The notes: generated from the letters alone by a model not told the origin. Positions 1 through 11,314 are shown, numbered from the stretch's first letter. The stretch is DNA of 64,000 nucleotides from Eucalyptus grandis (GCF_016545825.1 NC_052621.1:17224910-17288909); one strand, 5' to 3'. Program-made: numbers and translations.

Positions 1-1930
1 AAATTTTATGATTTGCTTGAAAAGAAAATTGTAAGAAACAGAGACGTTGTGTTTATGGAAGATCAAACAATAGAGGATATTGAGATATCGGAGATGATTT
101 CAGCACCACAGGTTAGTGATAATTTGGTTAATTTAGATCCAATTCCTCTTACAAATATTCCTACACAGGTTGATGAAGAGCAATAGGAAGTCAATGTTCC
201 AAATAACGCACATGTTCCTGAACAAGTTGAAATAGATAATACTATTTATGAACCAGAGACTCAATTAGATGTTCCACTGGATGTTTCAGTCTGGAGATCC
301 GTTAGAGACCGACGACCATCCACCATGTATTCTGAAGATGAGTATGTATTATTGACTGATGCAGGTGAACCGGAGTGCTATGCAAGAGCAATAGAAGATG
401 AGTACAAAAGCAATTGGTTCAATGCTATGCGAGATGAGATGCAGTCACTTTTTGATAATCATACTTTTGAATTGGTGAAGTTACCTAAAGGTAAAAGAGC
501 TTTGAAGAACAAGTGGGTATATAGGTTGAAGCAAGATGAACATACTTCACAATCACAGTACAAAGCTAGATTGGTTGTTAAGAGTTTCGGTCAGAGAAAG
601 GGTATTGATTTTGATGATATATTTTTTTCGGTAGTGAAAATGTCTTCTATCCGTGTGGTACTAGGCTTGGCAGCTAGCCTAGATTTGGAAATTGAACAAA
701 TGGATGTTAAAACAGCCTTCCTACATGGTGATTTGGAGGAAGAGATATACATGGAATAACATGAGGGTTTCAAAATGAAAGGGAAAGAGGATTATGTGTG
801 CAAATTGAAGAAAAGTCTCTATGGCCTAAAACAAGCATTGAGGTAATGGTATAAGAAATTTGCGTCAGTTATGACAGAACAGGGCTATAAGAAGACTTCC
901 TTGGATAATTGTGTGTTTGTCCAAAAATTTTCTGATGATGACTTTATTATTTTCTTGCTTTATGTTGATGATATGCTGATTGTTGGCGGGAATGCTTCAA
1001 GAATTGAGTTATTAAAGAAGTAGTTGAGCAAGTCTTTTGCCATGAAAGATTTGGGCTCGGCGAAGTAGATTCTTGGCATTAGAATTACCCGAGACAGAGA
1101 TGCTAAGAAGTTATTTTTGTCGCAAGAGAAATATATCGAGAAGATCCTTCAGAAATTTTATATGGACAAGGCTTAAGTGGTTAGTACTTCTCTTGCTGCT
1201 CACTTTAAGTTAAATATGAAGCAAATTCCTATGATTGATAAAGAAAAGAAAGATATGGAAAGTGTTCCATATGCCTCAGTTGTAGGAAGTTTAATGTACG
1301 CGATGGTATGTACATGCCCAGACTTGGCACATGCAATTGGCGTTATTAGTCGCCATTTGTCAAATCTAGGCAGAGAGTACTGTAATGCAGTGAAGTGGAT
1401 TATGAGGTATATTCGGGGAACTTCAAATTTGAAACTTAGTTTCGGGACTGGGAAACTTGAGTTAGTTGGATACACAGATTCCGACTTGGCAGGAGATATT
1501 GATACTCGTAAATCTACTTCTGGTTATGTAATTTCTTTTGTGGGTGGTGAAGTTAAGATTGTAGAAGTGTGTTGCACTTTCTACAACCGAAGCTGAATTT
1601 TTTGCAGCAACTGAAGCTAGTAAAGAGATGTTATAGATGAAGAAGTTCTTAGAAGAACTCGGGTTCAAGCAAAAGAGGTATGTGCTATTTTGTGATAATC
1701 AAAGCGCAATTCATCTTGGTAATAATTCATCTTTTCATTCTAGATCGAAACATATTGATGTTAGATATCATTGGATAAGAGATGTTCTAGATGAAAAGTT
1801 GTTGGAACTCGAGAAAATTCATATGGATCATAATGGCTCCGATATGATGACGAAAACTCTACCAAGAGAGAAGCTTGAACATTGCCGATTGATAGTAGGG
1901 ATGGTGAATCTCTCCACACTGTCGTGAGGG
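1..1930 (+). pseudogene. Ty1/copia pol remnant (integrase C-terminus, RT, RNase H)
   Basis: This is the 3' part of a copia polyprotein that enters from the left edge. Integrase C-terminal and linker sequence (1-320) is followed by the RT_copia domain (about 325-1070), with the catalytic YVDD box in LLYVDD near 960. RNase H follows, with the family hallmarks GYTDSD and DTRKSTSGY near 1470-1530, then a further RNase H segment in another frame (1637-1927) containing FCDNQSAIHL and SKHIDVRYHWIRD. The main frame is broken by TAG at 184, TAA at 757, TAA near 844, TAG near 1021 and 1066 and a stop near 1175, and is shifted near 1590. In life it would reverse-transcribe the element RNA in cytoplasmic particles. 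Here it is dead. The order RT then RNase H and the motif spelling make copia certain; the lineage (Tnt1/Tork-like) is inference. Confidence 0.95.
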
Positions 1931-1935
1931 GGAGA
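1926..1935 (+). other. Polypurine tract of the copia remnant
   Basis: The purine run gagggggaga lies immediately after the pol stop and two bases before the LTR that starts TGTTAG. This is the usual plus-strand priming site for copia reverse transcription and fixes the left edge of the LTR. Confidence 0.8.
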
Positions 1936-1937
1936 TT

Positions 1938-2617
1938 TGTTAGTTGGGTTCACTCCTATGTGAATGAAGCCCAATGAGTTGCATGCCCAAAAAGGGCTTG
2001 AACTCATATGATAAGTTATATGAGGAAATAGAGTTTCTTGCTATCTATATAAAGAGGTAGCCGCAGGAAAGGAAATAGTAACAAGAGAAAAAGAGAAAGC
2101 AGAATATTTGGGGTTTGGGGCGATATTTGATTTACATCAAGCTGGCATTGGAGGTTGATTCGTGGTCCAATTGAGCTGAAATTTTGTCAGCATGTTCGTG
2201 GCACAATTTTCTCGAATCTGAATGGTTTGATTTTCGTTTGAAGCTCCTTACATCAGGTTTTTTTGTGGATTGATCAAAACCTGCGTTTTTTGTTAGATTT
2301 ATCATTGATCTCTTGTGAATTTATGTGTATTGCCAATAATTATGTTCTTGAGGTCTTTGCTGCTATGTACCTCTAGTATTTGCTAGAGAACAATAATTTT
2401 GTTGATAGTGAATAATTTTGGATGGACTCCGGTCCCGTAGTTTTTGATCTCCTCACATCGATGAGGTTTTCCACGTAAAAAATCGTTTTGTGTTCGCTTA
2501 CTTGGTATTTATTTTACTCTACTATATCGATTCCTATTAGGTTTACACAAGTAGAGAGATTATTTTATTCCGCTGCGTTGATTCGATATTGTTCGAATTA
2601 TTACTATTCTCCCATCA
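1938..2617 (+). repeat. 3' LTR of the left-edge copia element
   Basis: The LTR starts TGTTAGTTGG directly after the polypurine tract. A TATA box (tatataaa, 2046-2053) sits about 110 bp in, followed by an A/G-rich leader. The right end is placed at cccatca (2617), giving the usual TG...CA termini and about 680 bp. The 5' LTR lies outside the window, so neither LTR identity nor the target-site duplication can be checked. The right boundary is therefore approximate. Confidence 0.7.
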
Positions 2618-3474
2618 ATTTGGGAATTCCATATTCACATAATCGATCAATATATGCTTTGCACATCCATTCAGAATTTTGGGGTTTCCACGTTTGTAGA
2701 ATTTTATCAATAGCTAGAGGTATCTACTGATCCTTTACGTTTCTGCAAATCATTCCCGATTTTACATGAATTGTGAATGATAAGGTTAGTTTTTCATTAG
2801 ATTTAGTCTAACAAGAGAAGCCACTGGAGAAGAGACAAGAAACCATTCTAATCTCAAAAGATTATACATGAACTTCACGTAAACTCTAGCAGAAAATAGG
2901 TTTCAATATTTATTTTGTTATAATATTTAAAGAATTATAATTCTTTCTAAAACGCATGTCGACATCGATATCTAATATAGTATTACGAATAATTTTAGGC
3001 CATTTTATTAGTTGGAGGAAAAACTCTTTTTAAGATTTGATGTTTTCCTTCTGAAACTCCAACTGTTGTCAGCGGCCAAATATTCAACACGCTAGCTCTG
3101 TTACCAAATTCACTTCGAAAGCAAAACCATGCTTGTCACTACATTCGGGGCTTCAGGTCAACATTGTTGATCAATTACTTCTTCTTTTCTGTTATTAGTC
3201 AATTGCTTTCTAATATCTGGGTTGGGAACTGCACATCTGGCAGCATTTGGAGCCTTCAATTTCAGGGATTTAGTCCTTCCGTCCAAATGACAAAATGTGT
3301 CGAAAAGTTTAATCCATCGTAATCATGTTTAACCGCAATTTATCTTGATTTAATGCACGTTTAACACCAGTTTGTTCTTGATTAACTTATGGAAGAACAA
3401 TGGAATAATCTTTTGTGTATTGGTAGCTGACGTAATTGCTGAGATAACTCTGATTGATGCCGGCTGTTTTTTGA

Positions 3475-3670
3475 TTTTTTTTTTTTTTGGTAATCTTATG
3501 CTATATCCATTTTACAACTCACTATGTGTAATATATTCTATACGCAGGTAGTGAAAACCTAATCTCTTACTCACGCGTTCCCACCCAAGCCTCTTGAGAA
3601 AGTGGAGAATCGAATTCTACACCTACCCATTTCCAAGAGAGAAGGGTGTTGACTAGGGCAACTCCGAGGG
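3475..3670 (-). mobile_element. tRNA-derived SINE, degraded copy
   Basis: A poly-T head (a poly-A tail on the minus strand) is followed by sequence related to the copies at 18882-19092 and 27787-27988. The right end carries the tRNA-like part, with a degraded B-box region around gagaatcgaattc and an A-box-like stretch on the minus strand. The paralogous site in block B lacks it. The flanks gattgatgccggctg and gttgatgttgactag look like a decayed target duplication. It is older than the 18.9-kb copy. Confidence 0.65.
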
Positions 3671-3780
3671 GTTGATGTTGACTAGTTGAGTGGTGCGTAT
3701 TGTTTAGTAATAAACAAAAAGGAACAAAAAGGAACAAAGGAAGGTGTTTTCTTTCTATTTGTAGGTCATTTATGGCACGC

Positions 3781-3969
3781 GGGAAAAGTTTGGAATAATA
3801 ACATAAATAATTTATGAACTTTGGCTCATTGTGTGATATTGATCCCTAAACTTTTAATTTATTTAATATAGTCATTGAATTTCAACTTAATGTTTAATGT
3901 GGTTCATGAATTTTTAATTTATTCAATGTGATCCCTAGACTTTGGGTATATGTTCAATGTAATCCTTAA

Positions 3970-4019
<50 letters not shown>

Positions 4020-4250
4020 GTAATTCTTTCAGTAATTCAAGATCACGAACAACATTAAATATTTTTATATAGTACGGAAACTAAATTGAGTATATAACAA
4101 AAAGTTCAGAGAATACATTAACAAATCAAAAGTTCAAAAATCACACTGTATATTAGTTTAAAGTTTAGGGACCACATTGAATAAATTAAAAATTTACAGG
4201 CCACGTTGCACATTAGACCCAAGTTCAAAGACTATTTGTGTCATTTTCCT
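3781..4250. mobile_element. Long-TIR non-autonomous DNA element (MITE-like)
   Basis: The left arm (3781-3970) and right arm (4015-4250) are imperfect inverted copies of about 200 bp. Both contain alternating phrases of the type 'gaactt..., tttaatttatt, aatgtg(g/a)tcc'. The paralogous block B runs straight through the site with only ttgtttaacttctgaact, so this is a clean insertion in block A. The centre is a microsatellite. No transposase is encoded. Long TIRs suggest a Mutator-like origin, which is inference. Confidence 0.7.
3973..4014. repeat. (AT)21 microsatellite
   Basis: This is a pure AT dinucleotide run of 42 bp at the centre of the surrounding long-TIR element, at the tip of the predicted hairpin. 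It is likely length-polymorphic. Confidence 0.95.
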
Positions 4251-4700
4251 TTAATTTCTGAACTAGTGTTGGGCATGATCTAGGCACGTGCACAAAGTTA
4301 AATAGATGTGTAAGAGGAAAAAATAATTGAATGAGAGTTATGTCAAAAAAGGAATATGGTAGTAATCTTTTAGAGAGGAAATGGGTGCGGATAATTATTT
4401 TGAGTAGAGGAAATAAGTCTTCAAGCGGTGGATGAAATTTCAATGTCATTTTATAATTATTTTTGAAGGGTAGTTTAAAGGCATAAAAGTGAGAGGACGT
4501 GGTGCATTGGCTTAAATGTATACTAACCATGCGTTACATACTCGCGCAACTGTTTTTGAGATAATAGTGTAATTCTATATTTTAAAATATTTAACAAATA
4601 TGATTCTAAGATTAAAGTAAGGATTTATGATATATTAGGATATCTTTGCTTACTGAAAACTTAAAATTTAAGAATAATTTGTCTAAAGTATTATTTGTAT

Positions 4701-5587
4701 TATTTATAAAATGAACGAATGGTAAATATTTTAATTACTCATGAAAGATAATTATGCATAAATTGCCGTCGATGCTAAAAATTTCACTTACAAAAAGTAA
4801 GAATCATTGTCACCTATATCGCCCATTACTCACATTAGAAAATGATCCTCTCTCACTCATTTCAAGTGGGTCATCATTGTCCCACTTACAATTTCTGGCA
4901 TCCGCGTCTCGCTAAACATCAGCCAATCAATAAACAATGCCTTTCGCTGAAAACAGATCCTTTTCTTGTCCATCGGAAGTGAATGCACACCCCTTTTTGT
5001 GCTTCGTTCTTTTCTTTTCTTCTAAATAATTCTAAACTTTGAGGAGCTTCTTTCCCAGAAAAAGTTCAAAAATAAATGAAAATTTACGTATATTCACTTG
5101 CTGATAACTGAACAATATCTAATGCTTATGCCGTCGGTTTAAATTCATCAAATACCATCCACTAATCATCTTGGTAATACTGCTATTTCCATATATGTTA
5201 TTTAATTCCAGAAAAAAGAGGCCTTTAATATGTGAAAAACTAATCTGGATGTCTCTCTTTGAAACTTCTTTTTGGTTTTCAATTAATCTCTTTGCAGGCA
5301 TTTAAAATCACAAGATTAGGAAATTAATTCAACTGGAAATCTTAGGGAACGGAAAGTTCAGTAACATGAAATTGCCGTATGTCCTTTCATTTGAAAATAT
5401 TCACTTGAGTGGTTCTCTGTTTGTGCTCTCATACGTTCTAGAGAATTCCATGCATGTAATGAAAACCAGCCTCTACAAGTACAAGATCGAAAACTAAAAG
5501 TAATCATCAGGAAAAAATGACAAACATCTCTTGATTTTATTGCTCACCAGTTTACATGATATTCCTGCGAAGCAAAAATGGCAGGTG
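4701..5587. other. AT-rich intergenic DNA, nothing recognised
   Basis: This lies between duplicated block A and duplication unit 1. Only short non-conserved reading frames occur and there is no repeat partner elsewhere in the window. It would contain the downstream flank of GDU copy 1. Confidence 0.5.
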
Positions 5588-5674
5588 TGCTAGAGGGTGG
5601 AGAAGATCAAAAGCACTACAAAATCTTGCCCTTTTAGCTCGTTCTAATGACTAAATGGGACCGTAAGTTTTTAT

Positions 5675-5971
5675 TTAGACTTTATCACAGCAGGAGGACA
5701 GCGAAGTGACCGGCTTTGCCAGATATTTTGGCTTATCGTCTCCGGCCATAATCCCTACAATCCTCGGCTCCAGATCCAACGGCGGGATCGCGGGCTTCAC
5801 TGACTTTTCATCGGCATTGCCCAAGGCATTGGAAGGGCGTTTCCAGCTCGAGCACGCCAACATGATCAGCGCCCCGGATATGAGGATCAGCAGTACAGCT
5901 AGCCCTCCAAAGAGATATGGTATTGGAGAGCTCCATATGTGGGTGTTTGATGCAGAACTTGTAGTTCTCAT
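5675..5971 (-). CDS. GLUTAMINE DUMPER-like single-pass membrane protein, copy 1
   Basis: It encodes 98 residues from an ATG at 5971 to a stop at 5675, with no intron. Residues 1-16 form a short Ser/Thr-rich N-terminus ending in HIWSSP; residues about 17-41 are one hydrophobic membrane segment; residues 42-98 are a cytosolic tail. The tail contains LEPRIV, the GDU signature region (73-77), then KPKYLAKP and a C-terminal CCDKV. Known for the family: Arabidopsis GDU proteins raise amino-acid export, sit at the plasma membrane and bind the LOG2 ubiquitin ligase through the VIMAG motif. Oddity: the motif here reads GIMAG, with V73 replaced by Gly, while copies 2 and 3 keep VIMAG. The protein is at the short end for the family. 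Its close tandem paralogue is at 11866-12162. Function is inferred by family; expression is unknown. Confidence 0.9.
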   Translation of the reverse strand: MRTTSSASNTHIWSSPIPYLFGGLAVLLILISGALIMLACSSWKRPSNALGNADEKSVKPAIPPLDLEPRIVGIMAGDDKPKYLAKPVTSLSSCCDKV

Positions 5972-5977
5972 CTTTCT

Positions 5978-6003
5978 TTCTCTCTCTCTCTCTCTCTCTC
6001 CTC
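5978..6003 (-). repeat. (CT)n tract in the 5' leader of GDU copy 1
   Basis: A pyrimidine dinucleotide run (GA-rich on the coding strand) lies just upstream of the ATG. The paralogous leader at 12163-12180 has a shorter run, so the tract length differs between copies. GA-rich leaders are common near plant transcription starts. Confidence 0.75.
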
Positions 6004-6095
6004 TCTGATTTTTTCTCTGGGTGGTTTTTAAGGGTGATAGAGTTGGTGAGACTTTCCGTGGGCTTTTGCAATAAGAAGAGAGAAGGTGATGAGGG

Positions 6096-6104
6096 AATTT
6101 ATAG
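6096..6104 (-). promoter_or_regulatory. TATA box of GDU copy 1
   Basis: On the minus strand this reads ctataaatt, about 125 bp upstream of the ATG, implying a leader of roughly 90-100 bases. The same element stands at matching positions in front of copies 2 and 3 (12272-12280, 49784-49792), always followed downstream by an A/G-rich leader. This conservation across three copies supports a real core promoter. Confidence 0.75.
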
Positions 6105-8494
6105 GGTGAAACTAGAACTGCGTTGTGGGTGGGACGAGATGGGTATTTACACTGATGCCATTTCGTTCTAGGAGAACATTCTTTGTTCCTTCGTAGATTC
6201 GCTTCTGCTTAATTGTTAAACATATGAAAAGCTAAAAGATGTGTCGGCGAGTCGAAGCACTTTATGTAGTCATGCAAAATTCGTAATCTTTTGGCAATGA
6301 TGACTTTCTGTGTTCTGCATTAGTGGTTGCAGCAAAGCTTGTGCGTCAAACAAGCTAGAGTTAGAGTTGATTATTCCCTGCCCTCTTACAACTTTTATTG
6401 TACTGCGGTTTAAACCCCAGGAACATGGATGACATTATGTCATCCTTATGTATAATGAGTCTCCTCCTATATTACTGGTTTTCCATGACCCATCTCCTTA
6501 ATTTTGTTGTTACAAACTGATCATAATTGGCAAATATGAAAAGCTATGCTGGCAAACATATTCTTGTAGAACTTGTTTCGAGTCTCAATTACAAGGAGTG
6601 TTATTTTTATTTTTTTTTGCGGGATGAATAAATATAATAGTAGTCATCAAAACAACTTCCGCTTTAATTTTCACGATTTAATTTTAAAATCAATACTTAT
6701 GAAAAGATGACATCACATTTGTTAAAAAAATGAAGTATGTGAAGTGAGGGATTTGAAATTAGGAATTACATGGTGTAGTTAAGGAAAAGGTGAGGATAAC
6801 ACTATAGGAAGTTAGTGAATAACATGTTTCATGGTTAAAATATGCCTGATTAGAGAATAAAATAAGACATGATGTGTATGATTAAAGTTGTTGACTATTT
6901 TGGTGAGGGAAGTTGAGACGGATCTACAAAGGAAGATTCCTGCAAACTAAACTTTAGCCGATTTAAATTGTTGTAATATTGGCGTGATGGAGAAAGCTTA
7001 TGGCGCTGGTTAGCCTCCTTAGATTATCTTAGCAGTGAAGGAAACTAGTAAAAGGGGATAAGCCCTTTAATTTCATCTTCAATGTACCTGTTCGTAGAGA
7101 GCCTGGTGTCTTTGTAGCTCAACATTTTCCATCTACCATAGTCTAATCACCATGAAAAAACTACTATAATCTAGAACAGAATATTGAAATTCATATCACT
7201 TGATAATAGCAAATGACGATATTAATTGACTTGGATGAGTGGAGATATAGCACTTGACGACTCGTATAATACTAATTTTTTTTTTCTCATTCATCCATTG
7301 TAAGTAAAGAGTTGTTTTTTCTTTTTCCTTTTTTTAGTTACAGGCATTTTAACTTATAGGCTCTTGAGGCAATCAAGCTACCTATCAAAATGTATCAGGG
7401 GTGATAATATAATGATTTTATATTTTGATAACTCAAGGGTACGAGTGCAAAGACCGAATTGCTTGAAGGCCCTTTAAATACCTTGCAATAACAATAAATT
7501 AGTTCAGTTCACACTTATGACATATGCTGGTAGCTTTCACTCAGAGCAACGTTTACATAGTCTGTGAGATTTGAACACGCGAACAAATGATCTTTAATTT
7601 CTCAATTTCGAATCACCTGACGTCCCCAACAAATAATCACATCAAATTATGGAAAAAATATAATACAACACTTCTATCTTTTGAGGATGGCAATGGCAAT
7701 AATGAGGAATTCTTGCCAAAGGTATCAGAGGAAATAGAGAACCGGTCAAACAAGCAATATGAAATGTACAGCAGATTAATGTGTTTCCCTCTCTCGAGCC
7801 ACCGCGTCCGCCACCAACCCAATTGTCTCTGTTCCTAGTTTACTTGCCAAAACACATATTCTTCATTCCTTTCATACGTCGAAAATCAGATGTTGCCTGG
7901 TCAACGCACTTGAGATGGCTCTCGTAATTTGAAGCGTCTGCAATCATCCAATGTACTATTATGAACATTTGATGATGGATCCAACCCAACCTTTATCATT
8001 ATGAAATATAGAGTCTCTAAATTCTCATCTCTCCGCATAACGAACCTCACTTTTGCAATTAGAGCCAGCTTTATTAAAGCTCTCATACTCTGGCCCAACA
8101 TTTGTTTGAATAGCTATAATGATTTCAAAAATAAAAATAAAAATTGTGAGATGAACTTCTGTATGCCCCATGGAGGAAAAACTCATGGGTGTTTCCTCGT
8201 GATTAAAGAAAAAATCTTCTATAGACTCTTATTAAAGACAAATGCTTATGTGATTGAATTTAATCTACTTTGAGGATAACAATCTGTTTTGAATTTGAAA
8301 AAACAATAAATTCATTAAGAATTTGTGACACATAACATGGTGTGATAGTAGTCCAAAAACTATTATGCTAATGAAGCCCCTCATTAAATGAGTATATATG
8401 AAAAGAAAATTGAGAAAAATTTGAAAAACTACCCAAATCATTTGATTGTCTAGATAAGAATTAGAATAAAATAGAAAAAATTGGACAAGAGAAA

Positions 8495-8495
<1 letters not shown>
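6105..8495. other. Non-coding DNA upstream of GDU copy 1, shared with unit 2
   Basis: This aligns with 12281-14802 plus 27031-29290 apart from insertions. One copy of the roughly 190-bp segment that is triplicated in unit 2 lies at 6343-6545. The empty target site of the large LTR in unit 2 is at about 6770-6780 (ggtgtagttaagg). No gene is supported. Confidence 0.6.

Positions 8496-8573
<78 letters not shown>
8496..8573. repeat. (ATT)26 microsatellite
   Basis: A perfect 78-bp ATT run. The equivalent place in unit 2 (about 29300) has only a short T run, so the array expanded after the duplication or was lost from the second copy. Confidence 0.97.
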
Positions 8574-9959
8574 TTATATCCAGTCACATGTTTGGAGAAG
8601 GTTGGAATAAAAAATGGGATAAAAATATAATTCATGAATTAATAAATCAATGGAAAATGACAAGCCTCTTATCTGGACATATTCATATTTGTTCAATATG
8701 TGATTGATTGATTACGAAGTCAATATTGTCACGCAAAATATCCATCCAAAAAACCATTTTTGTCCCTCTAGAAAACGATATGTTCTGTGACTTAGGAAAG
8801 AAGAAAGGAACTCTTTTGGTGAGTTCAGCTGCTCATCAAATCATATGAATCTATCTGAAGTCAACACAGGTTTGATGAGTACTATTGTCATGTCTATCCA
8901 CTTACGGAAACTTTCACCCTTTAGGCTATGTTTGAGAACACAGAGGAATGAAACTTGGAATATAATGTTTGGGAAAATTTCAAATAGTTGTGACTAAGAT
9001 AGGGAGAGAAATTTCAAAATATGAAGCATCTTTTTCTATTATTCTTTCCTCGCCATACTTCCCAACATAGCCTTGATTTGGGGAAGATCCCAATGACAAG
9101 CTGGGTCCGATGGTTCAATCCGTGAATTTGATTAAGATAAAGTGTGCTCAACATTTTTATTTTTCTCTTTTGCTATTCGGGGTGTTGATCAAATAGACAG
9201 AAATTTTACCAAAGGCTTCTTCGACTTGGTGCTGTTTTGATTTGGTCAATTAGGATAACGATGTAATTATAAAAAATTACGCACACCACGTATGTGCAAT
9301 TTCTCCAACCTGTGGACAACGTGACTAATACCCTGCTCTGACCATGGTCGTTGGCTAGAGACTTCTTAGCAGCAGCTTTAGGTGAATATTGCGCACGACT
9401 TCGACGGCGCAGCCGTAGGTGTGCTGCGGTCACGTTCTCCCAAGTGGACGATGTGCAGAACAGAGAGCAAACAAAGACAAGATGATTATTGCTTTGTGTC
9501 TCCCAGTGACATGATGGCGTGGAGAGCACTTCCTTTTTGGAAAAAACGGCCACAAAACCCGATTTATTTATTAGAGAAAATAATTATTATACTAGGGAAA
9601 AAAGACCCGCCGTCGGTTTTCACCGACGCTTTCGGTCCATATCTGTTGCCCAGAACCAATAATAACTAAGTCTCCAAACAGCAACAGTGCTGGTGAAGCA
9701 ACAGCCAAAACGCATTCCCATGTCCCCACATCCGTCGACCTAATCCAACGACCGAGTCAAACTTTGGTTGCTGAGTTTGCAATAATCTAAGTCTAAATGA
9801 AGATCCAAAACAGTTGTTAGTTTTGACGTCATAAAGGAAAAGAAATTCGCATTTATTTCCTCCTTTTTTGTTTTTCCGTTTAATCCTTCATTTATATTTC
9901 AATGTCATCATAAATACATGGCCATCTAGATCTAATAGGGCATGCAAATTGGTAGATAA
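8574..9959. other. Non-coding part of duplication unit 1
   Basis: This aligns with about 29305-30710. A stretch of roughly 60 codons near 9400-9580 stays open and in frame in both copies but lacks an early ATG (see findings). No other feature is seen. Confidence 0.5.
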
Positions 9960-10450
9960 CAGGGGTGTGCATGATCTGGATGGATGGTTCCTAGCCTAGA
10001 GTCGGGAACTGTCTACTAAGGACCGGCTTCGAAAAATTAGAACCATGAACTGCCCGTTTGTTGCATGGATCCACCTAAAAACCTAGATGAGCAGATCCGA
10101 ATGTGAATCAAAGAGAAAGAGGGAGCTGGGGGACAGTTTGAACTGAGAGAGATGAGATGAAGTAAGAGAGCAATGAACTGAGACAAGATGGAGATTGGAG
10201 CACTAAATTTTAGATTTGCTAATTTCGAAATTATTTTTAATATGAAAAATAATATATTACTATAATATAACCGATCTGATTTAGGTGGGCAGGCAGGCGG
10301 ATCCGCCCATGGAATCGAGAATTGGACCCGCCGGTTCTCATAAATTGGAATCAGGAACCGAACCAGTTCCTTTAAAAACCACTAGTTTAGGGCGATTCTG
10401 ATATGAGTTCGAGCAGTCCAGATGGGTCCCGATTCCTTTGCACACCCCTA
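9960..10450. mobile_element. MITE with 11-bp terminal inverted repeats (hAT-like)
   Basis: The ends read aggggtgtgca at the left and tgcacacccct at the right, an exact 11-bp inverted pair. Flanks gtagataa and gtaggaac resemble a decayed 8-bp target duplication. The body is rich in ggaccg/cggttc-type words typical of this plant MITE class and encodes nothing. The paralogous place in unit 2 (about 33270, ataggtaggcacttc) lacks it. The superfamily assignment is inference. Confidence 0.75.
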
Positions 10451-10820
10451 GTAGGAACTTGAACTTTTGTCCATTGGCCCAAGTGATCAATAATATCCGA
10501 TCCCTTACATGCTTCATTTAGTTACAAACTCATGTTAGCAAGCTCAGTTAAAATTGTTCGATAGGCTTGTCTTATCCGTGAGTTCATGCAATTCTTTCTA
10601 TATAAAAATTAGCAAAGAAGAGGAAACAAATCATTTTTCTTTAATTGGAATTGCAAGCAATTTTTCCTTCGACATGCTTCAGAAATGCACAATAGAGAAA
10701 TGACCACGTTACGGAACCCTCGTAGACTTTGACGGTTAGTTATATGAGTTCACCGATCCGGTGTTCCCTTCCATGATTTTCACGAGGTATATGTCCACGT
10801 TACGGATAGACATAGGCTCG
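10451..10820. other. End of duplication unit 1 and short spacer
   Basis: Similarity to 33270-33522 continues to about 10717. The last 100 bp before the LTR-like element are unassigned. Confidence 0.5.
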
Positions 10821-11314
10821 TGTCATGGGCCGATCGATTGGGATCGTGACCGCCCGGCGACTCGGGCACTTTAGGATCGGATTGGATTGCCGAAGCACCT
10901 AAGCCAAGCCTTACTCGATTGAATTCTCACTCACTCGCCTTACTCGGATCGTAGAGAGAGAAAAAATCTAGAGAGAAGAGCTCTGGAAAGATAGAAGTTT
11001 TGTATTGCGGAAGTAGTGGATGATTACAAATGAAAGATGACACCATTTTTTATAGTCGAGGGTCTCGGATTACATTCATTGATCTAGAATTCTATCGGCG
11101 GACGAGATCGCACCGCCTCAACTACCGATATAAGTACTAACTACTAGACATAAATGCCAACTACTAGCCACCAACATAAAGGAAGCTAGAGTCTTCTAGA
11201 AATTTCGGGGAGAAGGCTCGTTGGGAATCCGAGCGAGCACAGGAGGTCTACCACAAACGAGTCACGGTCAACTCTCGGGAACCTCTCGGGTCGACCTTCT
11301 TTCGGCCCGTGACA
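10821..11314 (-). mobile_element. Solo LTR or TIR element of about 494 bp
   Basis: The termini are tgtcatgggccga and tcggcccgtgaca, a 13-bp inverted pair with one mismatch and TG...CA ends. They are flanked by ctcg on both sides. On the minus strand there is a TATA-like ctataaaaaatgg near 11050-11065 followed by an A/C/T-rich leader ending in tcttctctctagat, which is an LTR-type U3-R layout. I favour a solo LTR in minus orientation. The long inverted ends and 4-bp flank leave a MITE possible. Confidence 0.6.

Larger units (their letters stand above)
2811..4700. repeat. Duplicated block A (paralogue of block B at 52190-63720)
   Basis: Non-coding DNA at 2811-3470 and 4251-4700 aligns in order and orientation with 52190-52925, 52926-53130 and 63561-63720. 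Shared landmarks include the run from ccattctaatctca through the stretch about sticking fragments such as gcttcaggtcaacattgtt, cacgtgcacaaagttaaat, and ggtgcattggcttaaatgt. The copies differ by insertions: A holds a SINE and a long-TIR element, B holds a different TIR element plus a copia element. I see no gene in the shared sequence. It behaves as a segmental duplication rather than a transposon, since no termini are evident. The 193 bp between the LTR and this block (2618-2810) shows nothing recognisable. Confidence 0.8.
5588..10717. repeat. Tandem segmental duplication, unit 1 (carries GDU copy 1)
   Basis: From gagggtggagaagatcaaaa near 5590 to caatagagaaatgaccacg near 10717, this unit aligns in order with 11781-33522 once insertions in the second unit are removed. 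It holds the GDU-like gene, its promoter and about 4 kb of non-coding upstream DNA. Unit-1-specific items are the (ATT)26 microsatellite and the MITE at 9960-10450. The stretch 6105-8495 shows no gene in either unit. Confidence 0.85.

Noticed and set aside
8450..8635. 61-codon frame with a long isoleucine run
   Set aside because: It is merely the (ATT)26 microsatellite read as codons.
9206..9553. 115-codon minus-strand frame in unit 1
   Set aside because: It overlaps the conserved open stretch on the other strand, has no domain and is not kept in the paralogous unit.
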